Source: a bacterium (GTDB lineage Bacteria; SZUA-182; DTGQ01). Taken from it: 58,779 nucleotides of DNA. Where the stretch lies: the NCBI GenBank assembly GCA_023512255.1, contig JAILZY010000014.1, positions 1 through 58,779 of the forward strand, read 5' to 3'. Both the position numbers and the translations under genes were made by a program. The notes under the pieces were generated by a model. That model saw nothing but the letters and a program-made list of their open reading frames with translations. It was not told the origin of the DNA and made no database searches. Below are positions 44,250 through 52,813 of this stretch, in pieces; within the stretch, counting starts at the first letter, position 1, and each line of letters begins with the position of its first letter.

Positions 44250-45881
44250 ATGTTCATGAAGATTGATGAAACCATAAGATCTCAAAGCGGCACAAGAGGG
44301 CATGAGAAGCTTCCGCTCTCCCCCCTTCCCCAAGGCGGGGGAGGTGGATTTTCTGATGAGTCGGCATCGCCTTCAGTGGCTCGTCTCCTTTTGGTTGATG
44401 GCAATCGGGAGCTTGATCAGCAGGTTCACAGCCTCCTTGAGAAGGAAGGCTTTAGGATACATCTGGCGGCGCGGGCCGATGACGCCTTGAATCTTTTCCG
44501 AAAAGAATCCTTTGATCTTCTGTTGGTGGATGCGACCTCATTAAATCAAAGTGGATTGGATTTTCTGCATTCCCTTCAGGGCTTTGGCGAGGAGGAGCTT
44601 GCGCTGGTCCTGATTATTGGCACAAGGTCTGGGCAGGAGGAGGAAGATCCGGTCATTGAGAGCTGGAAAACAAGAGCCTGGGAGTCTATGGTCAAGCCTA
44701 TCCAGCCATCGGAGCTGATTCAGGCAGTTCGAAGAGCTATAGCCAGAAAGTCCATCATTGATGAACGGAACCGACTACGAAGGAAACTTGAGGAGATGGA
44801 GATCCAGGCTGAGCAGAGAACCAGCCAGTTGCTGGAGAATCAGCGCATTCTTGAGGCTATATTTAATGGGCTGGAGGTAGGCATTACCCTGATTGACAGA
44901 GAGTTCAATATCATCAAGGCTAACCGCTACATCGCCCACCTGTTCAAAAAACAGCCCCAGGATTTAATCGGGAAAAAATGTTATAAGGTGTTCGGTGGGG
45001 ATAAGGACTGGAAATGTCTTGCCTGTCCGGCAGAGAATTGTCTCAATACGGCTTTGCCGATTTCGGTCGATCGAAAGATAAAGACTCCTAGCGGGGATAT
45101 ACTTTATTTGCAACATACTACCTTTCCCCTGCTGGATGAAGCTCAAGGGATTACGGGTTTTATCCATTTTACCGAAAATATCACGCAACATGTCCAGCTA
45201 GAAAATCAACTGATTCAGTCTGAAAAATTCACCGCTCTTGGCAAACTGGCTTCCTGCATTTCTCATGACCTACGGAATCCCCTGACGGTGATTAGAAATG
45301 CTAGCTATTATCTCAAGCGGAAGGTGGACCAGAAGGAGGATAAGGTCGTTCGGTATCTGGAGATCATAGAGCGGGAAGCCGATCAGGCCGAGCGGATCGT
45401 TTCCGATCTCCTGACCTTCTGTCATCCTCAGCCTGTGGAGCTTAAGGAATCTGACATCCCTGAACTCGTGGAAAATCTGCTGACCACCATGCCTATCCCA
45501 CCTCATATTACCATTAGGAAGGAATTTAGCCCTGACCTGCCTCCCCTGTGTGTGGATCCAGATCAGATTTGCCGAGTATTTGGCAATCTTGCTAAAAATG
45601 CCTTTGATGCCATGTCCTCTGAAGGAGAGCTTACCATCCGCGGCTATGAGGAAAATGAACACGTGGTGATCGAATTTCAGGATACAGGCCCTGGGATCCC
45701 TGAAAAATACCTGCCGGGACTATTTGAACCCTTTTTTACTACCAAAAGTAAAGGCATCGGCCTTGGATTGTATATTTGCAAATCAATCATTGAACAGCAC
45801 CGAGGAACGATCAGGGTAAAAAGCCAGCCTGGGCAGGGCAGCTCTTTTTATATCATTCTGCCTAAAAAGGCAGGCAAGTAA
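44250..45881 (+). CDS. Soluble receiver-PAS-histidine kinase
   Basis: Cytoplasmic kinase of 543 aa with no transmembrane segment. It has a receiver-like domain (about 45-165; RLLLVDGNREL, FDLLLVDATSL) and a PAS domain (about 205-320) with a Cys cluster (WKCLACPAENC, residues about 251-261). HisKA has H-box ISHDLRNPLTVI, and HATPase_c has N, G1 and G2 boxes (FGNLAKNAFDAM; FQDTGPGIPE; GIGLGLYICKSI). The first 40 residues (Gly/Pro-rich) may not be translated; no good SD precedes 44250. No response regulator is adjacent, so it is an orphan kinase. Overall design matches the kinase at 13179-14798. Confidence 0.88.
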   Translation: MFMKIDETIRSQSGTRGHEKLPLSPLPQGGGGGFSDESASPSVARLLLVDGNRELDQQVHSLLEKEGFRIHLAARADDALNLFRKESFDLLLVDATSLNQSGLDFLHSLQGFGEEELALVLIIGTRSGQEEEDPVIESWKTRAWESMVKPIQPSELIQAVRRAIARKSIIDERNRLRRKLEEMEIQAEQRTSQLLENQRILEAIFNGLEVGITLIDREFNIIKANRYIAHLFKKQPQDLIGKKCYKVFGGDKDWKCLACPAENCLNTALPISVDRKIKTPSGDILYLQHTTFPLLDEAQGITGFIHFTENITQHVQLENQLIQSEKFTALGKLASCISHDLRNPLTVIRNASYYLKRKVDQKEDKVVRYLEIIEREADQAERIVSDLLTFCHPQPVELKESDIPELVENLLTTMPIPPHITIRKEFSPDLPPLCVDPDQICRVFGNLAKNAFDAMSSEGELTIRGYEENEHVVIEFQDTGPGIPEKYLPGLFEPFFTTKSKGIGLGLYICKSIIEQHRGTIRVKSQPGQGSSFYIILPKKAGK

Positions 45882-46201
45882 GGACAAAAACAAGTGGTAG
45901 TGCCTGATTCAAGTGGCAGGCCCTGACCTATTGGTGGAGATGGCAGAATAAAGACTGCGATAGGAGCTACACTTTTGCAAAAATCTCTCCATGTCTTGAA
46001 GTTATTTGAAAGTTATCTTTCATACCAAACCCGGTAAATAGATGGTTCGGAGAAAGAGTGCCAAAATATAGATAATAGATAGTAGAAAAAACCTTGCGAT
46101 AGTAGAAAAAAACCTGGCGAAGTAATAAGAGCCCCAAACGAAAAACGGGGTGAGGGAGCTCATCTCAATCTCTTTTTGTGCTTGATTTTCATATGCTGTC
46201 T

Positions 46202-46241
46202 CCCATTCCCCTCATACTGGAGAGAGTATGAGGGGAATGGG
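46202..46241. terminator. Strong 17-bp stem hairpin after YGGLYGGL gene A
   Basis: cccattcccctcatact (46202-46218) pairs perfectly with agtatgaggggaatggg (46225-46241) across a 6-nt loop. It is located 24 bp beyond the stop of the gene at 46265 (minus). There is no T-run, so it may end or protect the transcript. Comparable hairpins follow the other two paralogs. Confidence 0.7.
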
Positions 46242-46264
46242 CGAGTTAAAGAGAGAGATTTAGG

Positions 46265-47116
46265 TTAAATAACTGCCGGCGTCAGTGTCGCCGTGAAAGA
46301 GCCGTTTGAAACAATGGTTGAGCTTTGGGTCATGGAGAAGGTGCCGAACATGTCAGAAGCTGTGGTCAGCGTGCAGGCTAGATCTAGTCGAATCGTTTGA
46401 CCAGCAGCATTGAGACCTGATCCGGTGAGAATGACCTGATTGTTGAGCACTGTTCCGGTTACATCAATCACTGATCCGAGAATCGGATGATTGACCAGTT
46501 GAGCAACACCTGTAACATTGCTTGGCAGAACCGGATCTTGAATGATATTGATGGTTATGGGGCCATTAGCCACAACCACTGCCCCTTTGGTAAAGATGTT
46601 TGACCAGGTACCTGCCCATGATCCGGCCTGCTCGGCCAAGCCGTATCGTAGTCTGCCAAGGCCGCCGTATAGGCCGCCAAGACCGCCGTATAGGCCACCA
46701 TAGAGCCCGCCATATAGCCCATATCCGCCATACAATCCGCCGCCATAGAGGCCGTATAAGCCACCGTACAGCCCGCCGTACAGGCCTCTGCCATAGAGCC
46801 CTGCTCCATATAGCCCGCCGTACAGGCCGCCATAGAGCCCGCCATATCCATACAGGCCACCTAGGCCGCCATAGAGTCCGCCATATAAGCCGCCTAAGCC
46901 GCCATAACCGTAGTAGACGCTGCCCAGAGAGCTTCCACTACCTGAGAAGCTGCCAATACCATAGAGCCCACCATAATAAGCTTGAGCAGTTTTCTGAGGA
47001 AAAGTTATAACCAGTGTAGCCAATAGCCAGGAAACAAGAATCAAGCGCCAAGAACAAGAACAAGAATAAGAACGAGAAGGAGACGCTGCAAACCACCTAT
47101 TCATTATCATCATCAT
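46265..47116 (-). CDS. Secreted YGGLYGGL-repeat protein, paralog A
   Basis: I do not recognise a named family. The 283-aa protein has a long N-terminal segment and signal (SWRLILVSWLLATLVITFPQKTAQA, cut about residue 46). A Gly/Tyr/Leu repeat region follows (about 47-165; units YGGLYGG, LYGGLGGLYGG). The C-terminal domain of about 110 residues begins YGLAEQAGSWAGTW, contains NIIQDPVLPSNVTG, VIDVTGTVLNNQV and FTATL, and ends in TPAVI. The repeat region may form a beta-solenoid or fibre and the C-terminal domain may be a small beta fold. It is a paralog of the genes at 47302 and 51263. There is no SD at the first ATG; MNRWF at 47104 is an alternative start. Confidence 0.8.
   Translation of the reverse strand: MMMIMNRWFAASPSRSYSCSCSWRLILVSWLLATLVITFPQKTAQAYYGGLYGIGSFSGSGSSLGSVYYGYGGLGGLYGGLYGGLGGLYGYGGLYGGLYGGLYGAGLYGRGLYGGLYGGLYGLYGGGLYGGYGLYGGLYGGLYGGLGGLYGGLGRLRYGLAEQAGSWAGTWSNIFTKGAVVVANGPITINIIQDPVLPSNVTGVAQLVNHPILGSVIDVTGTVLNNQVILTGSGLNAAGQTIRLDLACTLTTASDMFGTFSMTQSSTIVSNGSFTATLTPAVI
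46625..46963. repeat. Near-identical 339-bp block shared with 47641-47979
   Basis: By eye the YGGLYGGL-coding DNA of paralog A here is identical to that of paralog B (offset 1016 bp), while sequence on both sides differs strongly. This indicates recent gene conversion or copying limited to the repeat region. Confidence 0.85.
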
Positions 47117-47221
47117 CGTCGTATCAATCCTGAAAAAACCGTATTAGGAAAAATCCGTTTACCAATTCAATTCTCAAGAGAAAACCGCGTTGTCAGAAAA
47201 CCCTCTGCTATTTTTCCCTTC

Positions 47222-47243
47222 GGATCGCAAGGCTTTGCGATCC
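47222..47243. terminator. Hairpin after YGGLYGGL gene B
   Basis: ggatcgcaa (47222-47230) pairs with ttgcgatcc (47235-47243), about 60 bp downstream of the stop of paralog B (47302, minus). It lies in the gap before paralog A. Confidence 0.5.
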
Positions 47244-47301
47244 ATATTCAATGTTCCCCGAATATCTGATCCATAATCAAAAATTAAAGGGGCACAAAAG
47301 A

Positions 47302-48120
47302 CTAAATCGTCGGTGTTATTAAGCTAGCCGTAAAGGAGCCGGTTTCAAGCACCAGTGCGCCGCTCTTGCCAAGGGTATAATTACCTTTCATCTCTGTAGA
47401 AGAAACGAGAGTAGCCACAATGTCAAGGACCACGGCGCCGCCAGCACCGGAATAGGAGCCGTTGAGATAGATCTGATTGTTAAGCACGGTGCCGGTAACC
47501 TCCACCAGGACTGGCAAGACAGCGTTTCCAACGAGCTGGACATATCCGTAAAGATTGCTCGTCAAGACCGGATCCTGAACAATATTGAGGCTGATTGGTC
47601 CACTGGCAAGCGAGGAGTACCATAGCCCCTCCCAGGTTCCGGCCTGCTCGGCCAAGCCGTATCGTAGTCTGCCAAGGCCGCCGTATAGGCCGCCAAGACC
47701 GCCGTATAGGCCACCATAGAGCCCGCCATATAGCCCATATCCGCCATACAATCCGCCGCCATAGAGGCCGTATAAGCCACCGTACAGCCCGCCGTACAGG
47801 CCTCTGCCATAGAGCCCTGCTCCATATAGCCCGCCGTACAGGCCGCCATAGAGCCCGCCATATCCATACAGGCCACCTAGGCCGCCATAGAGTCCGCCAT
47901 ATAAGCCGCCTAAGCCGCCATAACCGTAGTAGACGCTGCCCAGAGAGCTTCCACTACCTGAGAAGCTGCCAATACCATATAGCCCACCATATAGACCGCC
48001 GTAGCCATAGTAGGCCCAGGCATTCCCTTGAGGCGAAATTATGCTCGAGGTAAATAACACTACCGAAGCCATGATCAAAAGTTGAAATACGGAAGGGAAA
48101 TTCAAGATCCTCTTTTCCAT
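47302..48120 (-). CDS. Secreted YGGLYGGL-repeat protein, paralog B
   Basis: 272-aa exported protein of the same undescribed-looking family as 46265 and 51263. The signal peptide (LLIMASVVLFTSSIISPQGNAWA) is cut about residue 36. Tyr/Gly/Leu repeats (about 37-153) follow, and then the C-terminal domain with AEQAGTWEGLW, LNIVQDPVLTSNLYGYVQLVG, VEVTGTVLNNQI and the end FTASLITPTI. It has a good SD (AGGAGAG). A sigma-54-like site lies 214 bp upstream (48334-48350). Its repeat DNA is almost identical to that of paralog A. Confidence 0.83.
   Translation of the reverse strand: MEKRILNFPSVFQLLIMASVVLFTSSIISPQGNAWAYYGYGGLYGGLYGIGSFSGSGSSLGSVYYGYGGLGGLYGGLYGGLGGLYGYGGLYGGLYGGLYGAGLYGRGLYGGLYGGLYGLYGGGLYGGYGLYGGLYGGLYGGLGGLYGGLGRLRYGLAEQAGTWEGLWYSSLASGPISLNIVQDPVLTSNLYGYVQLVGNAVLPVLVEVTGTVLNNQIYLNGSYSGAGGAVVLDIVATLVSSTEMKGNYTLGKSGALVLETGSFTASLITPTI
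47641..47979. repeat. Near-identical 339-bp block shared with 46625-46963
   Basis: Second copy of the conserved block encoding the YGGLYGGL region; see the partner at 46625-46963. The direct-repeat orientation of the two genes makes deletion by recombination possible. Confidence 0.85.
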
Positions 48121-48808
48121 CGCTCTCCTAGCCTCTTTGTGGATAATTCTCCCCTAGTCACTTAACTTATTGATTTGGAAAATGCTCATCATCTTCTGGA
48201 GTCGTCTCAAGCAAACCTGCCTGCATCTTAGCTTCGGTTATATTACACCTCCCTTCTTTATCTTCACGAGGCGAATTAGTGTCCTTGAAGAATGTGCTCT
48301 CGTATTGGAGATAAACACTTTTCTCTAAAGATCAGCAATATTGATACCAGGCCGCAAGATAAAATGAGTTGAGACCGCCGATGTGCTTGCCTCCCCCTGC
48401 CGGGGGATGAGCCGAGAATATCTCGTACCTCAAATCTTGCCCGCTCATGCCAACTCATTGGTGCCAGGGGACGAGCTTTTATTTGTCCTTGATAGTTCTT
48501 TTTTTCTCTAAATGGTTATCTTGGAAAGAGAGCAGGTAGTAGCTTTATGCAGGGTGGATTCTTAAGTCTGTCATATGGTTCTGTCATATAAAGTATAAAG
48601 CTTCTGTATAAAATCTATCCTCTATTGGACTCTATTGGATAGAGGACAGCTAGTCTAGGGATAGAGGACGGCCAGTTTAGCAGGATAGGCTCTATTGCCA
48701 GGGGAGGCTATTTTTTATGCTCTAATTTTTATTGGATGCCATGCTTACAGAATAATGATTAGGGATAGCTCTTTTTATAAAGTCGGAGAATATGCAAATC
48801 AATGTTTG
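48121..48808. other. Intergenic region upstream of YGGLYGGL gene B
   Basis: About 690 bp with no supported gene. It holds the sigma-54-like motif (48334-48350) and a short iterated segment (ggatagaggac at about 48636-48670, three copies). The 60-codon frame on the minus strand appears to be chance. Confidence 0.45.
48334..48350 (-). promoter_or_regulatory. Sigma-54-like (-24/-12) promoter upstream of YGGLYGGL gene B
   Basis: On the minus strand the sequence reads CTGGTATCAATATTGCT: GG and GC separated by 10 nt, matching the -24/-12 pattern (TGGYAY-N5-TTGC). The identical 17-mer precedes paralog C at 52148-52164 at a similar distance from the start codon. Leader about 200 nt. Confidence 0.6.
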
Positions 48809-50563
48809 TCAGGGTGATTCAGGATGATTATCAGGGTGGTTATGGTTAGCACTAGTGAGATAGGCATTTTCTAGATACTGGAGCACCATGCGCTGGGCAT
48901 TGAAAAACGAAGCGTTTATGGCGATCGTCGAACGCATGACCTCGGTGAAGGCTTTGTGCCGGCCATAAAACATGGGAATGATGATATGTTCTAACTTGTT
49001 ATATAGAAATACGTAATCCTTAGAAGGGTTGCTTTCAAGCCCCCAATCTTCTCCAATAGACCATCCGGTAACTCCCTCAACATGTCCTTCGATCCACCAG
49101 CCATCCAGAATGCTAAAGCTGGGCACACCATTGAGCGCGGCCTTCATGCCGCTTGTGCCCGAGGCCTCCTGCGGCCTTTTGGGGGTATTTACCCAAAGGT
49201 CAACTCCAGCACACATTAATCTTGCCAGGGCCATATCGTATTCTTCCAGATACACCACCGGCACTATTCCCCGCAGGGCATTGGCAGCCTCGAAGATCCG
49301 CCTGATCAGGGCCTTGCCGCCCTCATCATGTGGGTGAGCCTTGCCTCCATAAATGATTTGCAGAGGGCCGATCTGCTGGGCAATCGTTTTCAGGCGGTCT
49401 AGATTAGAAAACAAAAGGTCAGAGCGCTTATAAGCCGTAGCTCGGCGGGCAAATCCTAGGGTCATGACCGAAGGGTTTAGACGTACTCCACTGCGGCGGT
49501 CTACCTCAGCTAGGAGCTCCTGCTTGGCCTCGGCATGGGCTTCTCTTATCTTTTCTAGGGGAATGCTGATAGCATAGCGCAGGTAGAGATTGTCGTGGCG
49601 CCACTCGGAAATATAATGGTCATATAGGCGGCAGAAAGGCATTGATGTCCAGGTGGTGGCATGAACTCCATTAGTTATGGAGTTAATCGGGTAGTTAGGA
49701 AACATGCTCCGCGAGACCTCTTCGTGGCGCATTGAGACTCCGTTGATGTAGCGTGAAAAAAAGAGGGCTAGATAGGTCATATTCAAGGTATCGTTTGAGC
49801 AGCAGTTGATTCTTTGCAGAAAGCGGATCACTTCCTCACCCAGCACCTGTTGGGCCATCTCCAGGGGGAAGATATCGTGTCCTGCCGGCACTGGCGTATG
49901 AGTTGTGAATATGCATCGGTGGCGGATGGCTTCGATATCTGCGCTGGTAGTAGCCTGGAGGCTGCCCCCTTGGGTTCTCTCAGACAGCAAGGCCAGGGCA
50001 AGGAGAGCCGAGTGCCCTTCATTCATGTGGTAAGCCTGCACTCTCCGATGGCCTAGTGCCCGTAGCATGGCTATCCCTCCAAGTCCCAATACCGCCTCCT
50101 GGCATAGGCGGTATAATTCATCTCCACCGTAGAGGCAATCGGTAAGGGTACGATCCCACTGGTTGTTTTCATCCAGGGCTGTGTCGAGAAAGTAGACAGG
50201 TACAATATGGCCAGACAGCCCATGCAGCATATAGCGCCAGGCGCGGATACTCACTTTTCGGCCATTGATGGTTATTGAGACCCAAGGCGGCAGAGGCTCT
50301 AGGAATTCCTCCGGCGACCAGACAGCAGGGCTTTCGGTTTGATTGCCTTGAGCATCGAGATGCTGTCTAAAATACCCCTTGCGGTGCAGCAGGGTTACTC
50401 CAACCATCGGTATGCTCAGGTCAGCGGCAGCACGGAGGGTGTCGCCAGCTAATACCCCAAGGCCACCGCTATAGGTAGGAATGGCCGGATCAAGGCCAAC
50501 CTCCATGGAAAAGTAGGCGACCAAAGAGGTAAATAAATATATCTGAGACATCGGCTTAATCAT
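48809..50563 (-). CDS. glgP: Alpha-glucan (glycogen/maltodextrin) phosphorylase
   Basis: PLP-dependent phosphorolysis of alpha-1,4-glucans to glucose 1-phosphate. The 584-aa protein is of the short alpha-glucan phosphorylase subfamily (about 600 aa, lacking the N-terminal DUF3417-type extension and the eukaryote-like 800-aa form). It has YFSMEVGLDPAIPTYSGGLGVLAGD at the N-terminus, HMNEGHSALLAL, FTTHTPVPAGHD, NSITNGVHATTW, and the PLP-lysine segment EASGTSGMKAALNG. It is the only central-carbon enzyme here, sitting between two YGGLYGGL genes; the relation to them is unknown. Confidence 0.93.
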   Translation of the reverse strand: MIKPMSQIYLFTSLVAYFSMEVGLDPAIPTYSGGLGVLAGDTLRAAADLSIPMVGVTLLHRKGYFRQHLDAQGNQTESPAVWSPEEFLEPLPPWVSITINGRKVSIRAWRYMLHGLSGHIVPVYFLDTALDENNQWDRTLTDCLYGGDELYRLCQEAVLGLGGIAMLRALGHRRVQAYHMNEGHSALLALALLSERTQGGSLQATTSADIEAIRHRCIFTTHTPVPAGHDIFPLEMAQQVLGEEVIRFLQRINCCSNDTLNMTYLALFFSRYINGVSMRHEEVSRSMFPNYPINSITNGVHATTWTSMPFCRLYDHYISEWRHDNLYLRYAISIPLEKIREAHAEAKQELLAEVDRRSGVRLNPSVMTLGFARRATAYKRSDLLFSNLDRLKTIAQQIGPLQIIYGGKAHPHDEGGKALIRRIFEAANALRGIVPVVYLEEYDMALARLMCAGVDLWVNTPKRPQEASGTSGMKAALNGVPSFSILDGWWIEGHVEGVTGWSIGEDWGLESNPSKDYVFLYNKLEHIIIPMFYGRHKAFTEVMRSTIAINASFFNAQRMVLQYLENAYLTSANHNHPDNHPESP

Positions 50564-51190
50564 AATATGACCTTACCTCACTTTATCCTTAAAGACTATC
50601 CTTTAGATTATCTTTAGAAAAAGCAATCTGTCCTCATGGGCAAATCCTGCCTTCTCTAAGCGGATAGTCTCAACGTCGCCGGGCGATTATATTATATAAA
50701 ATGATCGTCAGTTTTGGCTATAATCGGGTAGTTGACGATCAACTATTTGCCAGGGGGCAAATTAGCTGGGATTGGTTTTTAATACTAATACCTTGTTTTT
50801 CATTGACATAGGCGTGGACATAGGCGTGGCATTGGTTCAGTTTGATTTAAAATCGTATTGACTATACTTGCTACCGGACACATTTTATCTTCGGTTTTGT
50901 ATATGCCTTCTAATATTACAACGAGAATTGTTCCTTTGTTATTATGGGGGTAGGTTTTATGCGGGGTGGTATAAAATTTTAACTTACCGGCTGCCATTTC
51001 TTTGTGGGGGGCCTTGTGTGATTAAGATCCGAATGGTCCTTAACTTGAGCTGGGTAAGCTGTCTTAGGGATTATTTCGCCAAGTGCGTAACACAAAGTGC
51101 GCAGCGGATCAATTACCCAATCAATTGTAGGGGCGGACCTTGTGCCGCGGCAGTTTGCGCACTTTATTAGCGAAAAGACTACTAAGAGGG
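50564..51190. other. Intergenic region with family B repeat
   Basis: About 630 bp between glgP and YGGLYGGL gene C. It contains a tandem acataggcgtgg pair (about 50806-50830) and family B copy 3 (51081-51165). No gene supported. Confidence 0.5.
51081..51165 (-). repeat. Dispersed repeat family B, copy 3
   Basis: Starts aagtgcgtaacacaa and ends ttgcgcacttt; the inverted ends match those of 545-655. The internal segments aattacccaatcaattg, aggggcggacc and ttgtgccgcgg are shared. Inverted relative to copy 1. Confidence 0.7.
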
Positions 51191-51232
51191 CATCCCCCCT
51201 CATCACTTTGCTTAGGGTGATGAGGGGGGATG
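51191..51232. terminator. Strong 16-bp stem hairpin after YGGLYGGL gene C
   Basis: catcccccctcatcac (51191-51206) pairs with gtgatgaggggggatg (51217-51232), 31 bp beyond the stop of the gene at 51263 (minus). No T-run is present. Parallels the hairpin after paralog A. Confidence 0.7.
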
Positions 51233-51262
51233 GATACCGTGCTGTTCAAAATGCGGCAAGGG

Positions 51263-51907
51263 TTAGATAACCGGGGTAAGTAATGTCAACTGGAATACGC
51301 CGGTTTCCCTGATAGACGAGGCCTGAGTTAGGGTATAGTTACCCTGCATGGTCGTTGGCGAGGTCAGGGTTCCAACGATGTCGATTTTATATGTCGTGCT
51401 GCCGGCACCGACACCGCTACCTGAGACAATGATCTGATTGTTGAGTATTTGACCTGTTACGTCAACCAGGGTTGCTAGGTAAGTATTGCCGATCAGCTGG
51501 ACATAACCACTAACGACGGTGGTAAGTACAGGATCTTGGACAATGTTCAGGGTCATGGGGCCGTTAGTCAGGCCGGAAGACCAGGTTCCTTGCCAGGTTC
51601 CAAACTGCTCGGCCAATCCATATCTCAGGCCATAGAGCCCACCAAGGCCACCGTATAGACCGCCATAGAGACCATATAGGCCGCCATATAAGCCACCATA
51701 CAGCCCGCCGTAGAGCCCGTACAATCCTCCATAGAGCCCATATCCGCCGTATAGGCCGCCATACAGCCCGCCGTAGAGCCCGTAACCGTATAGGCCACCA
51801 TAACCATAGCTATAATATCCTTGAGCAGGTCCAGCAGACATTACAGTGAAGAAAAGCAAGAGAATGGAAGATAGAATGAAAGATTTAGATTTGCTAATGT
51901 GAGACAT
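51263..51907 (-). CDS. Secreted YGGLYGGL-repeat protein, paralog C
   Basis: 214-aa member of the same family. The signal peptide (FILSSILLLFFTVMSAGPAQG) is cut about residue 30. A shorter repeat region follows (about 31-98; YGYGLYGG, LYGLYGG). The conserved C-terminal domain has AEQFGTWQGTW, LNIVQDPVLTTVVSGYVQLIG, LVDVTGQILNNQI and the end LTLLTPVI. AGGAGGG is 10 bp before the ATG. A sigma-54-like motif lies 241 bp upstream (52148-52164). Confidence 0.83.
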   Translation of the reverse strand: MSHISKSKSFILSSILLLFFTVMSAGPAQGYYSYGYGGLYGYGLYGGLYGGLYGGYGLYGGLYGLYGGLYGGLYGGLYGLYGGLYGGLGGLYGLRYGLAEQFGTWQGTWSSGLTNGPMTLNIVQDPVLTTVVSGYVQLIGNTYLATLVDVTGQILNNQIIVSGSGVGAGSTTYKIDIVGTLTSPTTMQGNYTLTQASSIRETGVFQLTLLTPVI

Positions 51908-52333
51908 AATTATTATCCCTCCTCAAACCACTTTTTTAACTCCCACCTAACAGACACAGAAGCGAAACAACCTTCAAAATTACCTAATTTCTCATACTCA
52001 CGTACTCACGCGAACCCTAAATCGAGATCTCACAGGGAAATCTCACCAGCTTTTTCTTTATTTCTTTCAGTACACCTCCTTTTTGTGAGCTCTATCTAGG
52101 TGAATAAGGTTAATAAGCCGGATAGCAGCAGCACTCACTAAAGTGTAAGCAATATTGATACCAGACCTTTCGATCTGAAATTATCAATTGGGGTAAAATT
52201 AAAGTTGCTTGAACGAGATCTCTATGTTAAGGTATAGATCATCTTGTTTGTCGATCGTGGCTTTGAGCGATGAAGCCGATGGGTCTTTAAGCGATAAGTA
52301 AGTGATAAACAAGACAAGGTTTTTACGTGAAAC
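51908..52333. other. Intergenic region upstream of YGGLYGGL gene C
   Basis: About 425 bp holding the sigma-54-like motif (52148-52164). No gene supported; it divides YGGLYGGL gene C (minus) from the Mut7-C gene (plus). Confidence 0.45.
52148..52164 (-). promoter_or_regulatory. Sigma-54-like (-24/-12) promoter upstream of YGGLYGGL gene C
   Basis: Same 17-mer as 48334-48350; the minus strand reads CTGGTATCAATATTGCT with GG-N10-GC geometry, 241 bp before the start codon of the gene at 51907. Confidence 0.6.
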
Positions 52334-52813
52334 ATGACCTCAGAGATAAGATTCATTGCCGACTGTATGCTGGGGAAATTGAGCCGCTGGCTGAGGATAT
52401 GCGGCTTTGATACTTTGTACTACCGGCAGATCAGTGATCTTGATCTTCTGGCGCAAGCCGAGCAGGAAAACCGTGTGATTTTGACCCGTGATCATGTCCT
52501 GTTGAAGCTTAGCCAGCAGAGAAACTTAAAAACCATCCTCATAACTTACGACCTGTGGGAGGATCAGTTGAAACAGGTCGTCCAGGAGCTCAACCTCAAG
52601 ACCCCTTCGCAGGTCTTGAGACGCTGTCTGAATTGCAATGAGCCATTGATAAAAGTGGACAAGACGCAAATTGAAACCCAAGTCCCCGCTTATGTTCTTG
52701 ACACTGAGCGGGAATTTTCTCTCTGCCCGCGCTGTGGCAAGGTCTTTTGGCCAGGGACCCATTGGGTGGAGATGCGCAGAAGTTTGAATAAGCTTTTCGG
52801 AGAAGAGAAATGA
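52334..52813 (+). CDS. Mut7-C RNase domain protein
   Basis: The 159-aa protein has an N-terminal PIN-like Mut7-C domain (ADCMLGKLSRWLRICGFDT, about 9-27; VILTRDHVLL, with conserved Asp) and a C-terminal zinc ribbon (CLNC at about 98-101 and CPRC at about 131-134, then WPGTHW). The family is predicted to be an RNase; its targets in bacteria are unknown. It overlaps the next gene by 4 bp (ATGA). Confidence 0.9.
   Translation: MTSEIRFIADCMLGKLSRWLRICGFDTLYYRQISDLDLLAQAEQENRVILTRDHVLLKLSQQRNLKTILITYDLWEDQLKQVVQELNLKTPSQVLRRCLNCNEPLIKVDKTQIETQVPAYVLDTEREFSLCPRCGKVFWPGTHWVEMRRSLNKLFGEEK

Noticed and set aside
44290-44360. Pro/Gly-rich start of the soluble kinase as a functional domain
   Set aside because: It looks like translated non-coding sequence (cccccttccccaaggcggggg); reported only as an uncertain N-terminus.
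46600-48053. Long Arg/His-rich plus-strand frames opposite the YGGLYGGL genes
   Set aside because: They are antisense shadows of GC-rich repeat codons; no SD, no family, and the minus-strand proteins have signal peptides and a conserved domain.
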